Assembly: GCF_012184385.1 (NCBI RefSeq)
Contig: NZ_VSRL01000040.1
Coordinates: 1 to 53,085 of the forward strand
Length of the DNA: 53,085 nt
Direction of reading: 5' to 3'
Origin: Lentzea indica
GTDB lineage: Bacteria > Actinomycetota > Actinomycetes > Mycobacteriales > Pseudonocardiaceae
A program made the translations under genes and the position numbers. This document shows, in pieces, positions 1-9,151 of the stretch (within the stretch, counting starts at the first letter, position 1; each line of letters begins with the position of its first letter). Below the pieces are notes generated by a model, which saw only the letters and a list, made by a program, of their open reading frames with translations, was not told where the DNA came from and did no database searches.

Positions 1-33
1 TGACCCGCTGATCACAAGAGAGCAGGAACGACC

Positions 34-165
34 ATGTCCACCACGCACGAACTGCTGCGCCGGAGCGTCTCGGACCCGCGACGCCGCGTCCTGCTGACCC
101 GGGGCCACGTTCACGATCATGCCGCGATCGCCTGTGGTGCACGATCACCGCAGATCAGCGGCTAG
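34..165 (+). CDS. small ORF, possible amidohydrolase N-terminal remnant
   Basis: A 43-residue reading frame opens with ATG, with an AGGAA-type ribosome site a few bases upstream. The peptide contains RRVLLTRGHVHDH, which resembles the first beta-strand of amidohydrolase-superfamily proteins, but the frame stops before any metal-binding motif. It is either a chance small ORF or the start of a broken amidohydrolase. The window begins with TGA, possibly the stop of a gene upstream. Function cannot be assigned. Confidence 0.25.
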   Translation: MSTTHELLRRSVSDPRRRVLLTRGHVHDHAAIACGARSPQISG

Positions 166-506
166 TGCAGAGTCCTTGCTGCCCCGCAGGTCCTGCAGCA
201 CCACGATTACCGGCTGCTGCGGACCCCTCGGCCTGCGCCGCGGCTGCTGTCAACGGTGGCGCAGCGATCGCAGGTGTGATCAACACAGCGACGAGGATCA
301 ACGAGTTGGCCGAGCGCTGACTCAGGGGCATCCGCTCCACATCCGGTGCGGTGTCAGAGGAACCCGAGCGCGACGGCTCGTTTGGGCCTACTCGGCCTGT
401 CCGTGCCCGTCCGCGCGGTGTGGGTGTGGAACCATCGGCCATTCTGGGTGGGCCGTTGGATGCCAGTGCTGGATTCGATCAGGCCGGGAACACAACTCTT
501 CACCCC
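166..506. other. non-coding or degenerate stretch
   Basis: About 340 bases between the small ORF and the aminotransferase start. Frames are open on both strands because of high GC, but none reads like a conserved protein. No clear promoter, hairpin or RNA gene was seen. Confidence 0.3.
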
Positions 507-1678
507 ATGTCAAAAGTGTTGTCCAGTCGAACATCGCATTTCTTCCTGCCGAAGCAGTGGGCGTCGATGCGCCGCGCCGAGCATCTGGAGCGCGAAACCG
601 GCAGGCATGTCATCCACCTGGAGAAGGGAGACTTCCAGGGAGAGGAGTTCCGGCCGGCGCCGCACATCCTGGAAGCGTGCGCGAAGGCGTTGCGCGACGG
701 TCACGTGCGGTACGTGCCCGGTCCGGGACTGCCGGAGCTGCGCGACGCCATCGCCGAGGAGGTCACGGGCCGGGGCAGGCCGACCAGGAGAGAAGAGGTC
801 CTGGTCACGATGGGCGCGAAGCACGCGTTGGCGCAGAGCCTGCTCACGCTCGTCGACCAGGGCGACGAGGTGATCTTCTCGAACCCCGGCTACCCGCCGG
901 ACGAGTTCTGGATCACCTACGCCGGTGGGGTGGTGAGGTACGCGCCGCTGCTGGAGCCGGACTTCCGGTTCGACCTCGACGCGCTCGCGAGGCTGATGAC
1001 GGCGAAGACGAAGCTGCTGATCATCAACACGCCGCAGCGGCCGAACGGCATGGTCGTCGGGGAGCTGGAAAAGATCGCCGCTTTGTGCATGGAACGCGAC
1101 GTGATGGTGATCTCCGATGAGATCTTCAGCCACATGGTGTACCCGCCCGCCGTGCACAGGACGATCGCCGCGGTGGACGGCATGGCGAAACGGGCCGTGC
1201 TGGTCGACACGTTCAGCAAGACCTACATCATGACCGGATTCCGGATCGGCTGGTGCGTCGCCAACGCCGACCTGATCAAGACCATGGACATCTTCCAGCA
1301 GAACTCGGTCACGAACGTGCCGGCGTTCGTGCAGATGGCCGCGCTCGCCGCGTTGACGGGGCCCCAGGACCATGTGCTCGCCACGCGCGCACGGCTGCGG
1401 CCAAGCGGGACAAGGTGGTCGCGGCGCTCAACGCGTTGCCCGGCGTCACGTGCCCGACGCCGGAAGGATCGTTCTACGTGTTCCCCGACATCCGCGGCAC
1501 CGGCATGACCGCCCAGCAGTTCACCGACCACCTGATCGACCACTACTCGGTGGGCGTCGTGGCGGGAACGGCGTTTGGCAGTCTCGGTGAAGGACACGTG
1601 CGGATCACCTACGCGCTGCCGGACGACCTGCTCGGCGCAGGGTTGGAGCGGATCAGCCGGGCAGTGAACGACCTGTGA
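507..1678 (+). pseudogene. class I/II PLP aminotransferase, frameshifted
   Basis: This is a fold-type I PLP-dependent aminotransferase of about 390 residues if read through. The chosen ATG begins MSKVLSS; upstream codons look non-coding. The first frame carries the substrate and PLP features up to the lysine motif FSKTYIMTGFRIGW (near 1215-1256), where K is the expected Schiff-base lysine. Around 1380-1395 the coding signal moves to another frame, which supplies the C-terminal domain (FYVFPDIRGTGM ... VRITYALPDD) and the stop. The shift corresponds to one missing base or two extra. The stop overlaps the GTG of the following SDR gene (GTGA), so aminotransferase, SDR and aldehyde dehydrogenase form one transcription unit. 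The shift could be a real mutation or a sequencing error. Substrate is unknown. Confidence 0.75.
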
Positions 1679-2352
1679 CCTTCGGCGGTAAAACCGTGCT
1701 CGTGACCGGTGCGGGCGGCGGCATCGGTGCCGAGTACGTCAGCGCCTTCACCGCGCACGGGGCGGCCGTCGTGGCACTGGACCTGCCGGAGTTCGACGTC
1801 ACCTCCGAACGGGACTGGCAGCTGGCGGTGACGAAAGCGGGCTCGGTGGACGTGCTGGTCAACAACGCCGCGGTGTACGGCGACATCGGGCGCAAGCGGC
1901 CGTTGACCGAACTCACCGTCTCCGACTGGGACCGGGTGCTGACGGTCAACGTGCGCGGCACCTGGCAGGGCATCAAGGCCGTGGTGCCCGCGCTCACCGA
2001 GGGCGGCAGCATCGTCAACATCTCGTCGGTGGCGGGCCGGATCGGCGCACCGGGCTTCGCGCATTACGTCGCCTCGAAGAGCGCGATCGAAGGGCTGACG
2101 CGCGCGGCGGCGCGGGAGCTCGGTCCGCTGGGGATCCGGGTGAACACCGTCGCACCGGGGTTGGTCAGCACTGACGCCACCCGCGGCTTGAACACCCCCG
2201 ACTACATCGCGGCGGCAGCGCGGGGCCGGTCGCTGCGACGCGAGATGACACCGCACGACCTGGTGGGCGCGGTGTTGTGGCTGGCCTCGCCAGCCTCGGC
2301 GTTCGTCACCGGACAGACCCTGATCGTCGACGGCGGGCAGGTGTTCACGTGA
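1675..2352 (+). CDS. SDR-family oxidoreductase
   Basis: A 225-residue classical short-chain dehydrogenase/reductase. The N-terminal Rossmann motif TGAGGGIG binds NAD(P), followed by NNAAVYG, the catalytic serine region NISSVAG, and the YxxxK pair in HYVASKSA. The C-terminus VTGQTLIVDGG is typical of the family. The GTG start overlaps the upstream stop by four bases, and its own stop overlaps the next GTG the same way, so the three genes are probably translationally coupled. Neighbouring aminotransferase and aldehyde dehydrogenase suggest a short pathway acting on an amino or hydroxy compound, but the substrate cannot be read from sequence. Confidence 0.85.
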   Translation: MTFGGKTVLVTGAGGGIGAEYVSAFTAHGAAVVALDLPEFDVTSERDWQLAVTKAGSVDVLVNNAAVYGDIGRKRPLTELTVSDWDRVLTVNVRGTWQGIKAVVPALTEGGSIVNISSVAGRIGAPGFAHYVASKSAIEGLTRAAARELGPLGIRVNTVAPGLVSTDATRGLNTPDYIAAAARGRSLRREMTPHDLVGAVLWLASPASAFVTGQTLIVDGGQVFT

Positions 2353-3857
2353 CCGTGCGGCCGATCAACCCAACCACACTCGAACCACTCGAGACCGTTG
2401 AGTCCACGACGATCGAGCAGCTGGACGTGGCGGCGTCCCGTGCCGAGGCCGCACTCGCGGGAGCGTGGCCGGTCGACGCCAGGCGACGCGCGCGAGTGCT
2501 GCTCGACTGGGCGCCCGCGCTCGAGGCACACACCGCCGAGATCGTGCACGCGCTGGTCACCGAGACCGGCAAGCCGATCACGGAGGCACGTGTCGAAGTG
2601 CGCGCGTCCGTGGACGCCCTGCGCTACAACGCGGGCCTCGCCGCACACCTCGGCGGCCACGCGGGCACGCTGCCGGACGGGACGGTGTCGCACCTGGTGC
2701 GCGAACCCGTCGGGGTGACGACCTTCATCGTGCCGTGGAACTGGCCCGTGCTCCTGCTGTTGCGTGACCTCGCTCCCGCGTTCGCCGCCGGGGTGACCGC
2801 GTTGGTCAAGCCCGCGCCGCAGACGACACTCGTCACCGACTTGGTGCTGTCGCTGGGTTTCCAGGCCGGATTGCCCACTGACGTCGCCCACCTGATCGTC
2901 GGGCACGCCGACGTGGGACAGGTCGCGGTCGAGCATCCGCTCGTGCGTGCCGTGGCGTTCACCGGCTCCTCGACGACCGGAGCGGAGATCCTGCGGGCGT
3001 GCGCGACGGGCTTCAAGCGGCCGCTGCTGGAGATGGGCGGCAAGGGCGCGGTGGTCATCTGCGCGGATGCCGATGTCGACCTCGCCGTGAGCGCGGCGGT
3101 CCAGGCCGCGGTGGTCACGTCGGGCCAGATGTGCATGGCGTGCACCAGAATTCTCGTCGACCGATCGCTGTACCAGCCGGTGCTGGCGAAGGTGCGGGCG
3201 GAACTGGAGACCTTGCGGGTCGGCGACCCCGCCGACCCGCGCACCCGGCTCGGGCCACTCATCTCCCCGGCCGAGGGCGAACGCGTCGAGCGATATCTCG
3301 GCAGGTCGTGTCGTCTGCCCGGATTCGCCGGCTATTTCATGCGCCCGGTAGTGGTGACCGATGTGGATGTCGGCTCGCCGATCGTGCAGGAGGAGTTGTT
3401 CGGCCCGGTCGTGACCGTCGAGCCGTTCATCGACGAGGCGGACGCGGTGCGGCTGGCGAACGCGACGCCGTTCGGTCTGGCGACCGGTGTCTGGACCCGC
3501 GACATCGGCCGCGCGTGGCGACTGGCACGGGCGATCCAGGCGGGCACGGTCTGGGTGAACGGCTACAACCACTCCTATCCCGAGGTGCCCAGCGGTGGGT
3601 TCAAGTCGTCCGGACTGGGGCGCACCCGTGGCGTGGCCGGGGTGGAGCAGTTCACCGAGCTGAAGCACGTGCACTTCTCCGTGGGGCCACAGGCCAACCG
3701 ACAGGGAATGGGGTACACACCCGTACCCCTCCTTCGCGATGATCGTCCAGAATGGACAGAACTGGTGGCATGGCGGCCGAGAGGACTAGCATTGCCATCG
3801 GAATGGTCGTGCTGTTCCGGACTCACGTCTCGAGGGTGGTGCACGAACGTCCGATAA
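2349..3857 (+). CDS. aldehyde dehydrogenase family protein, atypical
   Basis: NAD(P)-dependent aldehyde dehydrogenase family. Visible landmarks in order: the NWP motif in FIVPWNWP, FTGSS of the cofactor loop, the general-base glutamate in LEMGGK, the catalytic cysteine in GQMCMA, and EELFGPV near the C-terminus. Start GTG overlaps the SDR stop. Two oddities: about 25 residues seem to be missing between VERYLGRS and the conserved GYFxxPVVVTDV segment, and the frame runs about 50 residues beyond the usual C-terminal HVHFSVG region into sequence unlike the family. The normal stop may have been lost, so activity is uncertain. Confidence 0.75.
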   Translation: MTVRPINPTTLEPLETVESTTIEQLDVAASRAEAALAGAWPVDARRRARVLLDWAPALEAHTAEIVHALVTETGKPITEARVEVRASVDALRYNAGLAAHLGGHAGTLPDGTVSHLVREPVGVTTFIVPWNWPVLLLLRDLAPAFAAGVTALVKPAPQTTLVTDLVLSLGFQAGLPTDVAHLIVGHADVGQVAVEHPLVRAVAFTGSSTTGAEILRACATGFKRPLLEMGGKGAVVICADADVDLAVSAAVQAAVVTSGQMCMACTRILVDRSLYQPVLAKVRAELETLRVGDPADPRTRLGPLISPAEGERVERYLGRSCRLPGFAGYFMRPVVVTDVDVGSPIVQEELFGPVVTVEPFIDEADAVRLANATPFGLATGVWTRDIGRAWRLARAIQAGTVWVNGYNHSYPEVPSGGFKSSGLGRTRGVAGVEQFTELKHVHFSVGPQANRQGMGYTPVPLLRDDRPEWTELVAWRPRGLALPSEWSCCSGLTSRGWCTNVR

Positions 3858-3876
3858 CGAACCTCCGCCAGGTCCG

Positions 3877-6635
3877 CTGATCGGCCGCGATCACGAGATC
3901 GGCCGGTTGCGCGGTCTGCTGGCCGCGCTGAAGACAGGCCGCGGAAGTGTCGTGTGGATCGAAGGCGAGCCCGGCGTGGGGAAGTCCGCGCTGATCGCCG
4001 CGGTGCTCACGGAGGCCGCCGAGGCCGGCTGCCGGACAGCCCTCGCGGTCGGCGACCAGCTCGTCCAGGGTCTTCCGGTGCGTGCGCTGCTCGACGGTCT
4101 CGACCGTGCCGGCGACGTGGCGGAGCTGGACCCGGACGCCGGTGCCGGGACGGCGGTGGGCGGCGATCCGGTTCCCGTCGCGGTGGAGCGGTTGCTGTCG
4201 CTGGTGGATCGCTGGTGTGCGCGGGCACCGGTCGTGCTGGCTTTCGACGACCTGCAGTGGGCTGACGAGGCGAGCCTCCTCGCCTGGCGTCAACTCGGCG
4301 AGATCGCGGATCAAAACCAGCTGTTGCTCGTCAGCGCCTGCCGGCCGGTGCCGGTGCGGCCGGTGATCGCACGTCTGCGCAGAACCACGTTGCAGCGTCG
4401 TGCCGCGCACCTGCCTTTGGGACCGCTCGACCCCACCGCGGTCGTTGCCCTGACCGCGCTGCTGACCGGAGGCCAGCCGGGGCCGAGACTGCGCGCGGTC
4501 GCGACGCAGGCCGGCGGAAATCCGCTGTACGTTCGCGAGCTGGTCGACGCCGTGCTGCGGGACGGGCTGCTGCGGATCGCCCGTGGAAGCGCGGAACTGG
4601 TGCCCGACGGCGAGTTCGCCGGGGTGTCACCGGCCGGCGCGATCACCGCCCGGATGGACTTTCTCACCCCTGAGGCGACGAACACCCTCCGGATTGCCGC
4701 GGTGCTCGGTCACGACTTCTCCGTGTCGGACCTCGCCACCGTCACCGGACGACAGGCCAGTGAGCTGTTGCCGGTGGTGGACGAAGCGATAGCGGCGGGC
4801 GTACTGGCCGAGGACGACGACCGGCTGGTCTTCCGTCACGGTCTGATCCGCACCGCCCTGTACGAGGCCGCGCCCGTCAGCGCTCGGCTGGCGATGCACC
4901 GGCAGGCGGCGCAGGCGCTCGCGGAGGCGGGGCTGCCCGTCGACCGCGTGGCGGGCCACCTGCTGTTGTCACCGGAGTCCTTCGACGGGTGGGTCCTGGA
5001 CTGGCTGGTCGATCACGCGGTCGAACTCGCCCACCGCGTGCCGCAGGCCGCCGCGGAGCTGTTGCACGTCGCCGTCGAAAGGTGCGGCGGTGAACCCCGG
5101 CAGGCCAAGTTGCTGCACGGGCTGGCCACCACGCTGCTGTTGCTGAACCAGTTGCACGACGCCGAACGGGTCGCCAGGCAAGCTCTTGCGCAGGCCGCGG
5201 AACCCGAGGCGATGGCGGAAATCGCGTGGGTTCTCGGCCGGACACTCGCCCGGCTGCGCCGCCACACCGAAGCGTTGCTGGCCTGCGAGCAGGTCGCGGC
5301 ACAACCCCGGATACCGGCGGTGTGGCGGGCCAGGCTGGATGCGTGCCGCGCCTACGCGCTGGCGATCTCGGAACATGGCGTGGCGGCGAAAGCGGCGGCC
5401 GAGCGAGCCCTGACGGAGGGCCAGCGACTGGCCGACGGGACGACCATCGGGTACGCCGCGCTGTCGTTGTACATGCTGCTCGACTACGCGAGCGGCCTCG
5501 TGTGTGTGGAGCACGCACTCGCCGACATCGGTGAGGCGCCGGAGACGATGGATCTGCGCGTGCCGCTCTTGGTGAACCGCAGCACGTGTCTCGACGAACT
5601 TGGCCGTCACGACGAAGCCGAGGTGGTCTTGGGAGAAGCGCTGGCGCTGGCTCAGCGACGGGTCACCTGGCGGTTGGCGACCGTGCGTTGTGCGGCTGGC
5701 TGGCAGTCTCTCGACATCGGCCGCTGGGACGACGCGAAGGCGGAGTTCGAGTCGCTGGCCGAGGAACTCGACGAGTACGTGCGCTGGGTGCTTATCGGTG
5801 GCTTGGCGTTCATCGCCTGCCACCGCGACGAGAAGGCTCTCACGGTGGAACTGCTGGCCGCCGCGGACCGCATGCCCCAGCCGACCGGCTACCTGCTCGG
5901 AGTCACCAGCCACCTGCGGATGGCACGTGCGGTCGACGCCGAACAACGCCGCGACATCGCGCAGGCCGCGAAGATCTTCAGCGGGACGGTCGGCATCGAC
6001 GACGGTGTCCGTTACTACGACAGGCATCTCTGGTTGCCCGATGTCGTCCGGCTCGCCCTCGCGAGCGGCGATGCCGATCTCGCACACGCTGCGGTAGCGG
6101 CCGCCGAGGCCGATGTCGCCGCGGAGCCGCTGCCGAAGCGGCACCTGGCCGCCCGCCGGGCCAGAGCCGTGCTCGACGGCGACATCGCGCGCCTGATCGA
6201 GGTGGCCGACGACTACCGCGTCGCGGGACGACCGCTCGAGCTGGGCCAGGCGTGCGAGGAGGCAGCGGTCCTGCTGGCCAGGGCGGGAGAGCGGGCATTG
6301 GCTCGTGCCCGGTTGACCGACGCGGTGTCGGCCTACCTCGAACTCGGTGCCGCGTGGGATGTTCGCCGTGCCGACGGTCGGCTGAGACAGCAGGGAGTGC
6401 GGCGCGGCCGCGGGCGATCCGGCGTCGCCCCGCAACCGGGTGGGAGGCGTTGACCCCGACCGAGGAACGAGTCGCCGAGCTCGTGACCGAGGGACTTTCC
6501 AACCCGGACATCGCCGCCGAGATGTTCCTGTCCCGGCGCACCGTGCAGACCCACGTGTCCAATGCGCTCGCGAAACTCGGTGTCGCGTCGAGAACCGAGA
6601 TCGCCCGCGAAGCGGCTCGGCGCAACCCTCGATGA
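3877..6635 (+). pseudogene. LuxR-family LAL-type ATPase regulator, frameshifted
   Basis: Large ATP-binding LuxR regulator (MalT/LAL type, about 920 residues). The protein begins with LIGRDHEIGRL, followed by Walker A GEPGVGKS and Walker B VVLAFDDLQWAD, a long helical TPR-like middle, and a C-terminal LuxR helix-turn-helix (LTPTEERVAELVTEGL ... RRTVQTHVSNALAKLG). The long frame stops at 6453; the DNA-binding domain lies in another frame from about 6400, one base missing or two extra. No ATG, GTG or TTG precedes the conserved N-terminus after the in-frame stop at 3787; the first standard start, TTG at 3907, would cut into the domain. CTG at 3877 is only a placeholder start. Probably inactive unless the shift is an error. 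Confidence 0.75.
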
Positions 6636-6780
6636 GGCTCGTCCGGGGCGCGAACTGAGACGGCGCGCAACGCAATAACTCGGCGAGGTGGCGGATACGA
6701 ACATCCTCGGCGTTCACGAAGCTCCAGGTCTACCGACAGCGTGGTCGGCCATCGGTTGGTGTGGCCGTCGAGGAGCGTGG

Positions 6781-7320
6781 ATGTCCGGTTCGTGGTCCCG
6801 CGGGCACGAGCGCGTACGGGACGAGGCGTTCATCCGCACGCTCTACCAGGAACACGGCCGCTGGCTCATGGCCTATGCGGCACGCGCTACCGGCGACCGC
6901 TGGCTGGCAGAGGACCTGGTGCAGGAGACGTTCCTGCGCGCCTGGCGACATCCGGAGTCGTTCACCGGGAACACCGAGCCACATGGCTGGCTGTACACCG
7001 TCCTGCGCAACCTGATCTTCGACCGCGCCCGCTCGCGTGCAGTGCGTCCGGCGGAGATCCCAACGGCCAGTGACTCGCCCTTCACCACGCCGGTGCAGCC
7101 GAGCCACGCACAGACCTCAGTGGACTCGATAGTGGTGTACCAAGCGGTGAGCCGGCTGTCCGAAGACCACCGCCGGGTGCTCTACGAGCTCTATTTCCAA
7201 GGAAGAACCAGCGCCGAGGCAGCTGCCGTGCTCGGTGTTCCGGAGGGAACGGTCAAGTCCCGAACCCACTCCGCACTGCGTGTTCTCCGCAGGTTGGTCG
7301 TCGAGGGGCGGACGGATTGA
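6781..7320 (+). CDS. ECF-type RNA polymerase sigma factor
   Basis: A 179-residue sigma-70 family ECF factor. Region 2 is seen in FIRTLYQEHGRWLMAYAARAT followed by AEDLVQETFLRAWRHPE; region 4 is seen in LSEDHRRVLYELYFQG and the recognition helix AAAVLGVPEGTVKSRTHSAL. The ATG at 6781 follows GAGGAG at suitable spacing; an earlier in-frame start at 6688 would add an unconserved leader. No zinc-binding anti-sigma gene follows; the next gene is a response regulator. Its regulon cannot be inferred. Confidence 0.85.
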   Translation: MSGSWSRGHERVRDEAFIRTLYQEHGRWLMAYAARATGDRWLAEDLVQETFLRAWRHPESFTGNTEPHGWLYTVLRNLIFDRARSRAVRPAEIPTASDSPFTTPVQPSHAQTSVDSIVVYQAVSRLSEDHRRVLYELYFQGRTSAEAAAVLGVPEGTVKSRTHSALRVLRRLVVEGRTD

Positions 7321-7456
7321 CGGAGCCCCATCCGCTCGCCCGCGTTCGGTGACCGATCAGCGCACGCGACGACCGCTCAGCGCGGAGACCAATCCGGCCG
7401 CCGGGTGTCCCCGTTGTTCTGTCCATTCGCAACGCCGAAACCCGGAGCAGGAGAAA

Positions 7457-8128
7457 GTGGAGCAGGACAACAGAATCACTGTCGGCATCGCTGATGACGA
7501 GACCTTGATCCGAGCCGGAGTGCGGGACGTGTTGCAACGCACCGAGGATGTCGTGGTGGTCGGGGAGGCTCGGGACGGCGCTGCTGCCGTTGAACTCGCC
7601 AGAAGGTGTCGGCCGCGGGTGCTGCTACTGGACGCGGACGTGCTGGGATTGGACGTGCTTGCGGTCATCCGCCTCGTGCGTCGCGACGTCCCCGTCACCG
7701 AGATCATCATGCTGGGCACGTCGGCGACGAGCGACCTGACCGTTCCAGCTTTGCGCGCCGGCGCGGCGGGCTTCCTGCGGAAGAGCTCGCTGCCGGATGA
7801 TTTCGTCTGCGCGGTGCGGAGTGTCGCCGCCGGTCGTGTAACGCTGTGCCCGGCCGCCACGCGCGATCTGATCGATCAACTGCTCGCGACCGGGACGGAA
7901 CCGCCGCAACGCGCGTGCGACCGGGTAGGCACGCTCACCGAACGCGAACGTGAAGTGTTGATCCACGTCGCCCATGGCATGTCCAACGCCGCTATCGCCC
8001 GCGCCCTTTGGCTGAGCCAGAGCTCCGTCAAGGCCCACGTCAGCCGTATTCTCATCAAACTTCGCTGCGACAGCCGTCTCCTTGCCGCGCTGATGGCATA
8101 CGACGCCGGACTGATCAATCGCCCGTGA
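7457..8128 (+). CDS. NarL/FixJ-type response regulator with atypical receiver
   Basis: A 223-residue response regulator. The receiver has the acidic cluster ADDE near residue 12, the phospho-acceptor aspartate in VLLLDADV and the conserved lysine in GFLRKSS; the usual MPGMDG loop is changed to VLGLDVL. The C-terminal LuxR HTH is clear: LTEREREVLIHVAHGMSNAAIA ... SSVKAHVSRILIKL. Start GTG is preceded by AGGAG; upstream frame extension is unconserved. No histidine kinase is adjacent, so it may be an orphan regulator. Confidence 0.82.
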   Translation: MEQDNRITVGIADDETLIRAGVRDVLQRTEDVVVVGEARDGAAAVELARRCRPRVLLLDADVLGLDVLAVIRLVRRDVPVTEIIMLGTSATSDLTVPALRAGAAGFLRKSSLPDDFVCAVRSVAAGRVTLCPAATRDLIDQLLATGTEPPQRACDRVGTLTEREREVLIHVAHGMSNAAIARALWLSQSSVKAHVSRILIKLRCDSRLLAALMAYDAGLINRP

Positions 8129-8259
8129 GGCTCGTCCGCGCCTTCCGCGGCAATGGTGCCCGCCAGGGCGTCCAGGCTCATCACGGGCCAGGACATCGGT
8201 GGGATTGATGTTCTTCCGGTGTCCGATCTGGATGGTGGTGCGCTGCACAGGCCGAATGC

Positions 8260-8519
8260 GGGAGGCCGAGTGAGGCAGTCAGCGAGCGCGGTCGACTTCG
8301 CGCCGGCGTCCGACACCGGGCCTGGCGGCAGCGTCGAGGTGTTCGGTGCCGAGGCGCAGGCGAAGGCCCGCGCGGAGTTCATCCAGGCGGCAGGTAGCAA
8401 GATTTCGGTGCTCGCGGAGTACGACTACGTCAAGGGCGGCGTAGTGGTGCGTGTCCAAGCAGCTGACCCGGGACGTGACCAAGGAGTACGAGACCGCGCT
8501 CACTGAGGTCCTCGGCTGA
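8260..8519 (+). pseudogene. remnant of a lipoprotein-like protein C-terminus
   Basis: A coding-like stretch carries SVEVFGAEAQAKARAEFIQ and EYDYVKGGVVVRV, then continues in a different frame from about 8453 as SKQLTRDVTKEYETAL to a TGA at 8519. This pattern matches the C-terminal part of small actinobacterial lipoproteins with a repeated EYDYV/LLRV motif, recalled from memory. The N-terminus with signal and lipobox is absent, so this is a broken fragment. Outer boundaries are approximate. Confidence 0.5.
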
Positions 8520-8590
8520 CAACGCCGTTCGCGCAACGGCCTGCCGAACGACAAGAAGTCCTGCCCACCGGCGAACCGATGAGCAGGCCT

Positions 8591-8806
8591 TCACCATCCA
8601 CGAGGTAGCGACAGCACTTGGTCGCCGTGCAGGACCACCTGCGGTGCCTTCGACTCGGCGGCATGGCCACCTTGGCTGCGCAGCATCACGAGGAACATGT
8701 CGGACAGTTCGCGGTAGACCTGTACGTCGCCGTCGTCCGGTTGTGGAATGCCGCTGAGGTTCTGAGCGAGTTGGATCTTCTCGGCGTCACTTCGCATCGG
8801 GATCAC
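8591..8806 (-). CDS. small hypothetical protein downstream of AbrB-like gene
   Basis: A 71-residue frame whose start overlaps the end of the upstream AbrB-like gene by 20 bases, suggesting co-transcription. It is polar with a short hydrophobic stretch SDMFLVML and no recognised domain. Its amino-acid composition is plausible for a real protein. Function unknown; it may be a partner of the AbrB-like protein, by position only. Confidence 0.45.
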   Translation of the reverse strand: MIPMRSDAEKIQLAQNLSGIPQPDDGDVQVYRELSDMFLVMLRSQGGHAAESKAPQVVLHGDQVLSLPRGW

Positions 8807-9122
8807 CCGCTGATTGCCGATAGAGGTTCGCGAGCAGTGACGTCACGACGTCGACAGGGTGGATGTGGAGTGTGTCTGCGCGCGCCGAGGCCACAAGTAC
8901 GACACGGTCACCTGAACGAAGTCCGAGCAATTTCCGGTTTGCCGCTGGAACGAAGACGTTGCCGCGTGAGTCGATACGGAATCTGCCCGCACGGGAGCGG
9001 TACAACTGGGCGCCGTGACGAGCTTGATGGACGTCGTGGCGGTCGCCAGGCCGCCAGCCCAACGCGGTGAACAGGGCGTGATCGCCGACCCGGCCAGAGT
9101 GATCGAGTCTTGAGACGGCCAT
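8787..9122 (-). CDS. AbrB/MazE/SpoVT-like DNA-binding protein
   Basis: A 111-residue protein. The N-terminus carries LDHSGRVGDHALFTALGW and the C-terminal half a swapped-hairpin-like pattern: IDSRGNVFVPAANRKLLGL, then GDRVVLVASARADTLHIHP. This layout resembles actinobacterial AbrB/MazE/SpoVT family proteins with a conserved GDRVxL core. It probably binds DNA as a dimer. It lies just upstream of the insertion sequence and shares an operon with the 71-residue ORF. Confidence 0.6.
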   Translation of the reverse strand: MAVSRLDHSGRVGDHALFTALGWRPGDRHDVHQARHGAQLYRSRAGRFRIDSRGNVFVPAANRKLLGLRSGDRVVLVASARADTLHIHPVDVVTSLLANLYRQSAGDPDAK

Positions 9123-9151
9123 CTGCAGGCGGCAGTGCTCGGTGCTTAGCC

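Noticed and set aside
155-331. Minus-strand 58-residue frame with a signal-peptide-like hydrophobic stretch.
   Set aside because: No conserved mature part and only a weak ribosome site; it may be chance in GC-rich DNA.
3721-3803. Possible promoter or small ORF (from ATG 3770) before the LAL regulator.
   Set aside because: No recognisable -35/-10 pair, and the 36-residue frame ends within the conserved start of the regulator.
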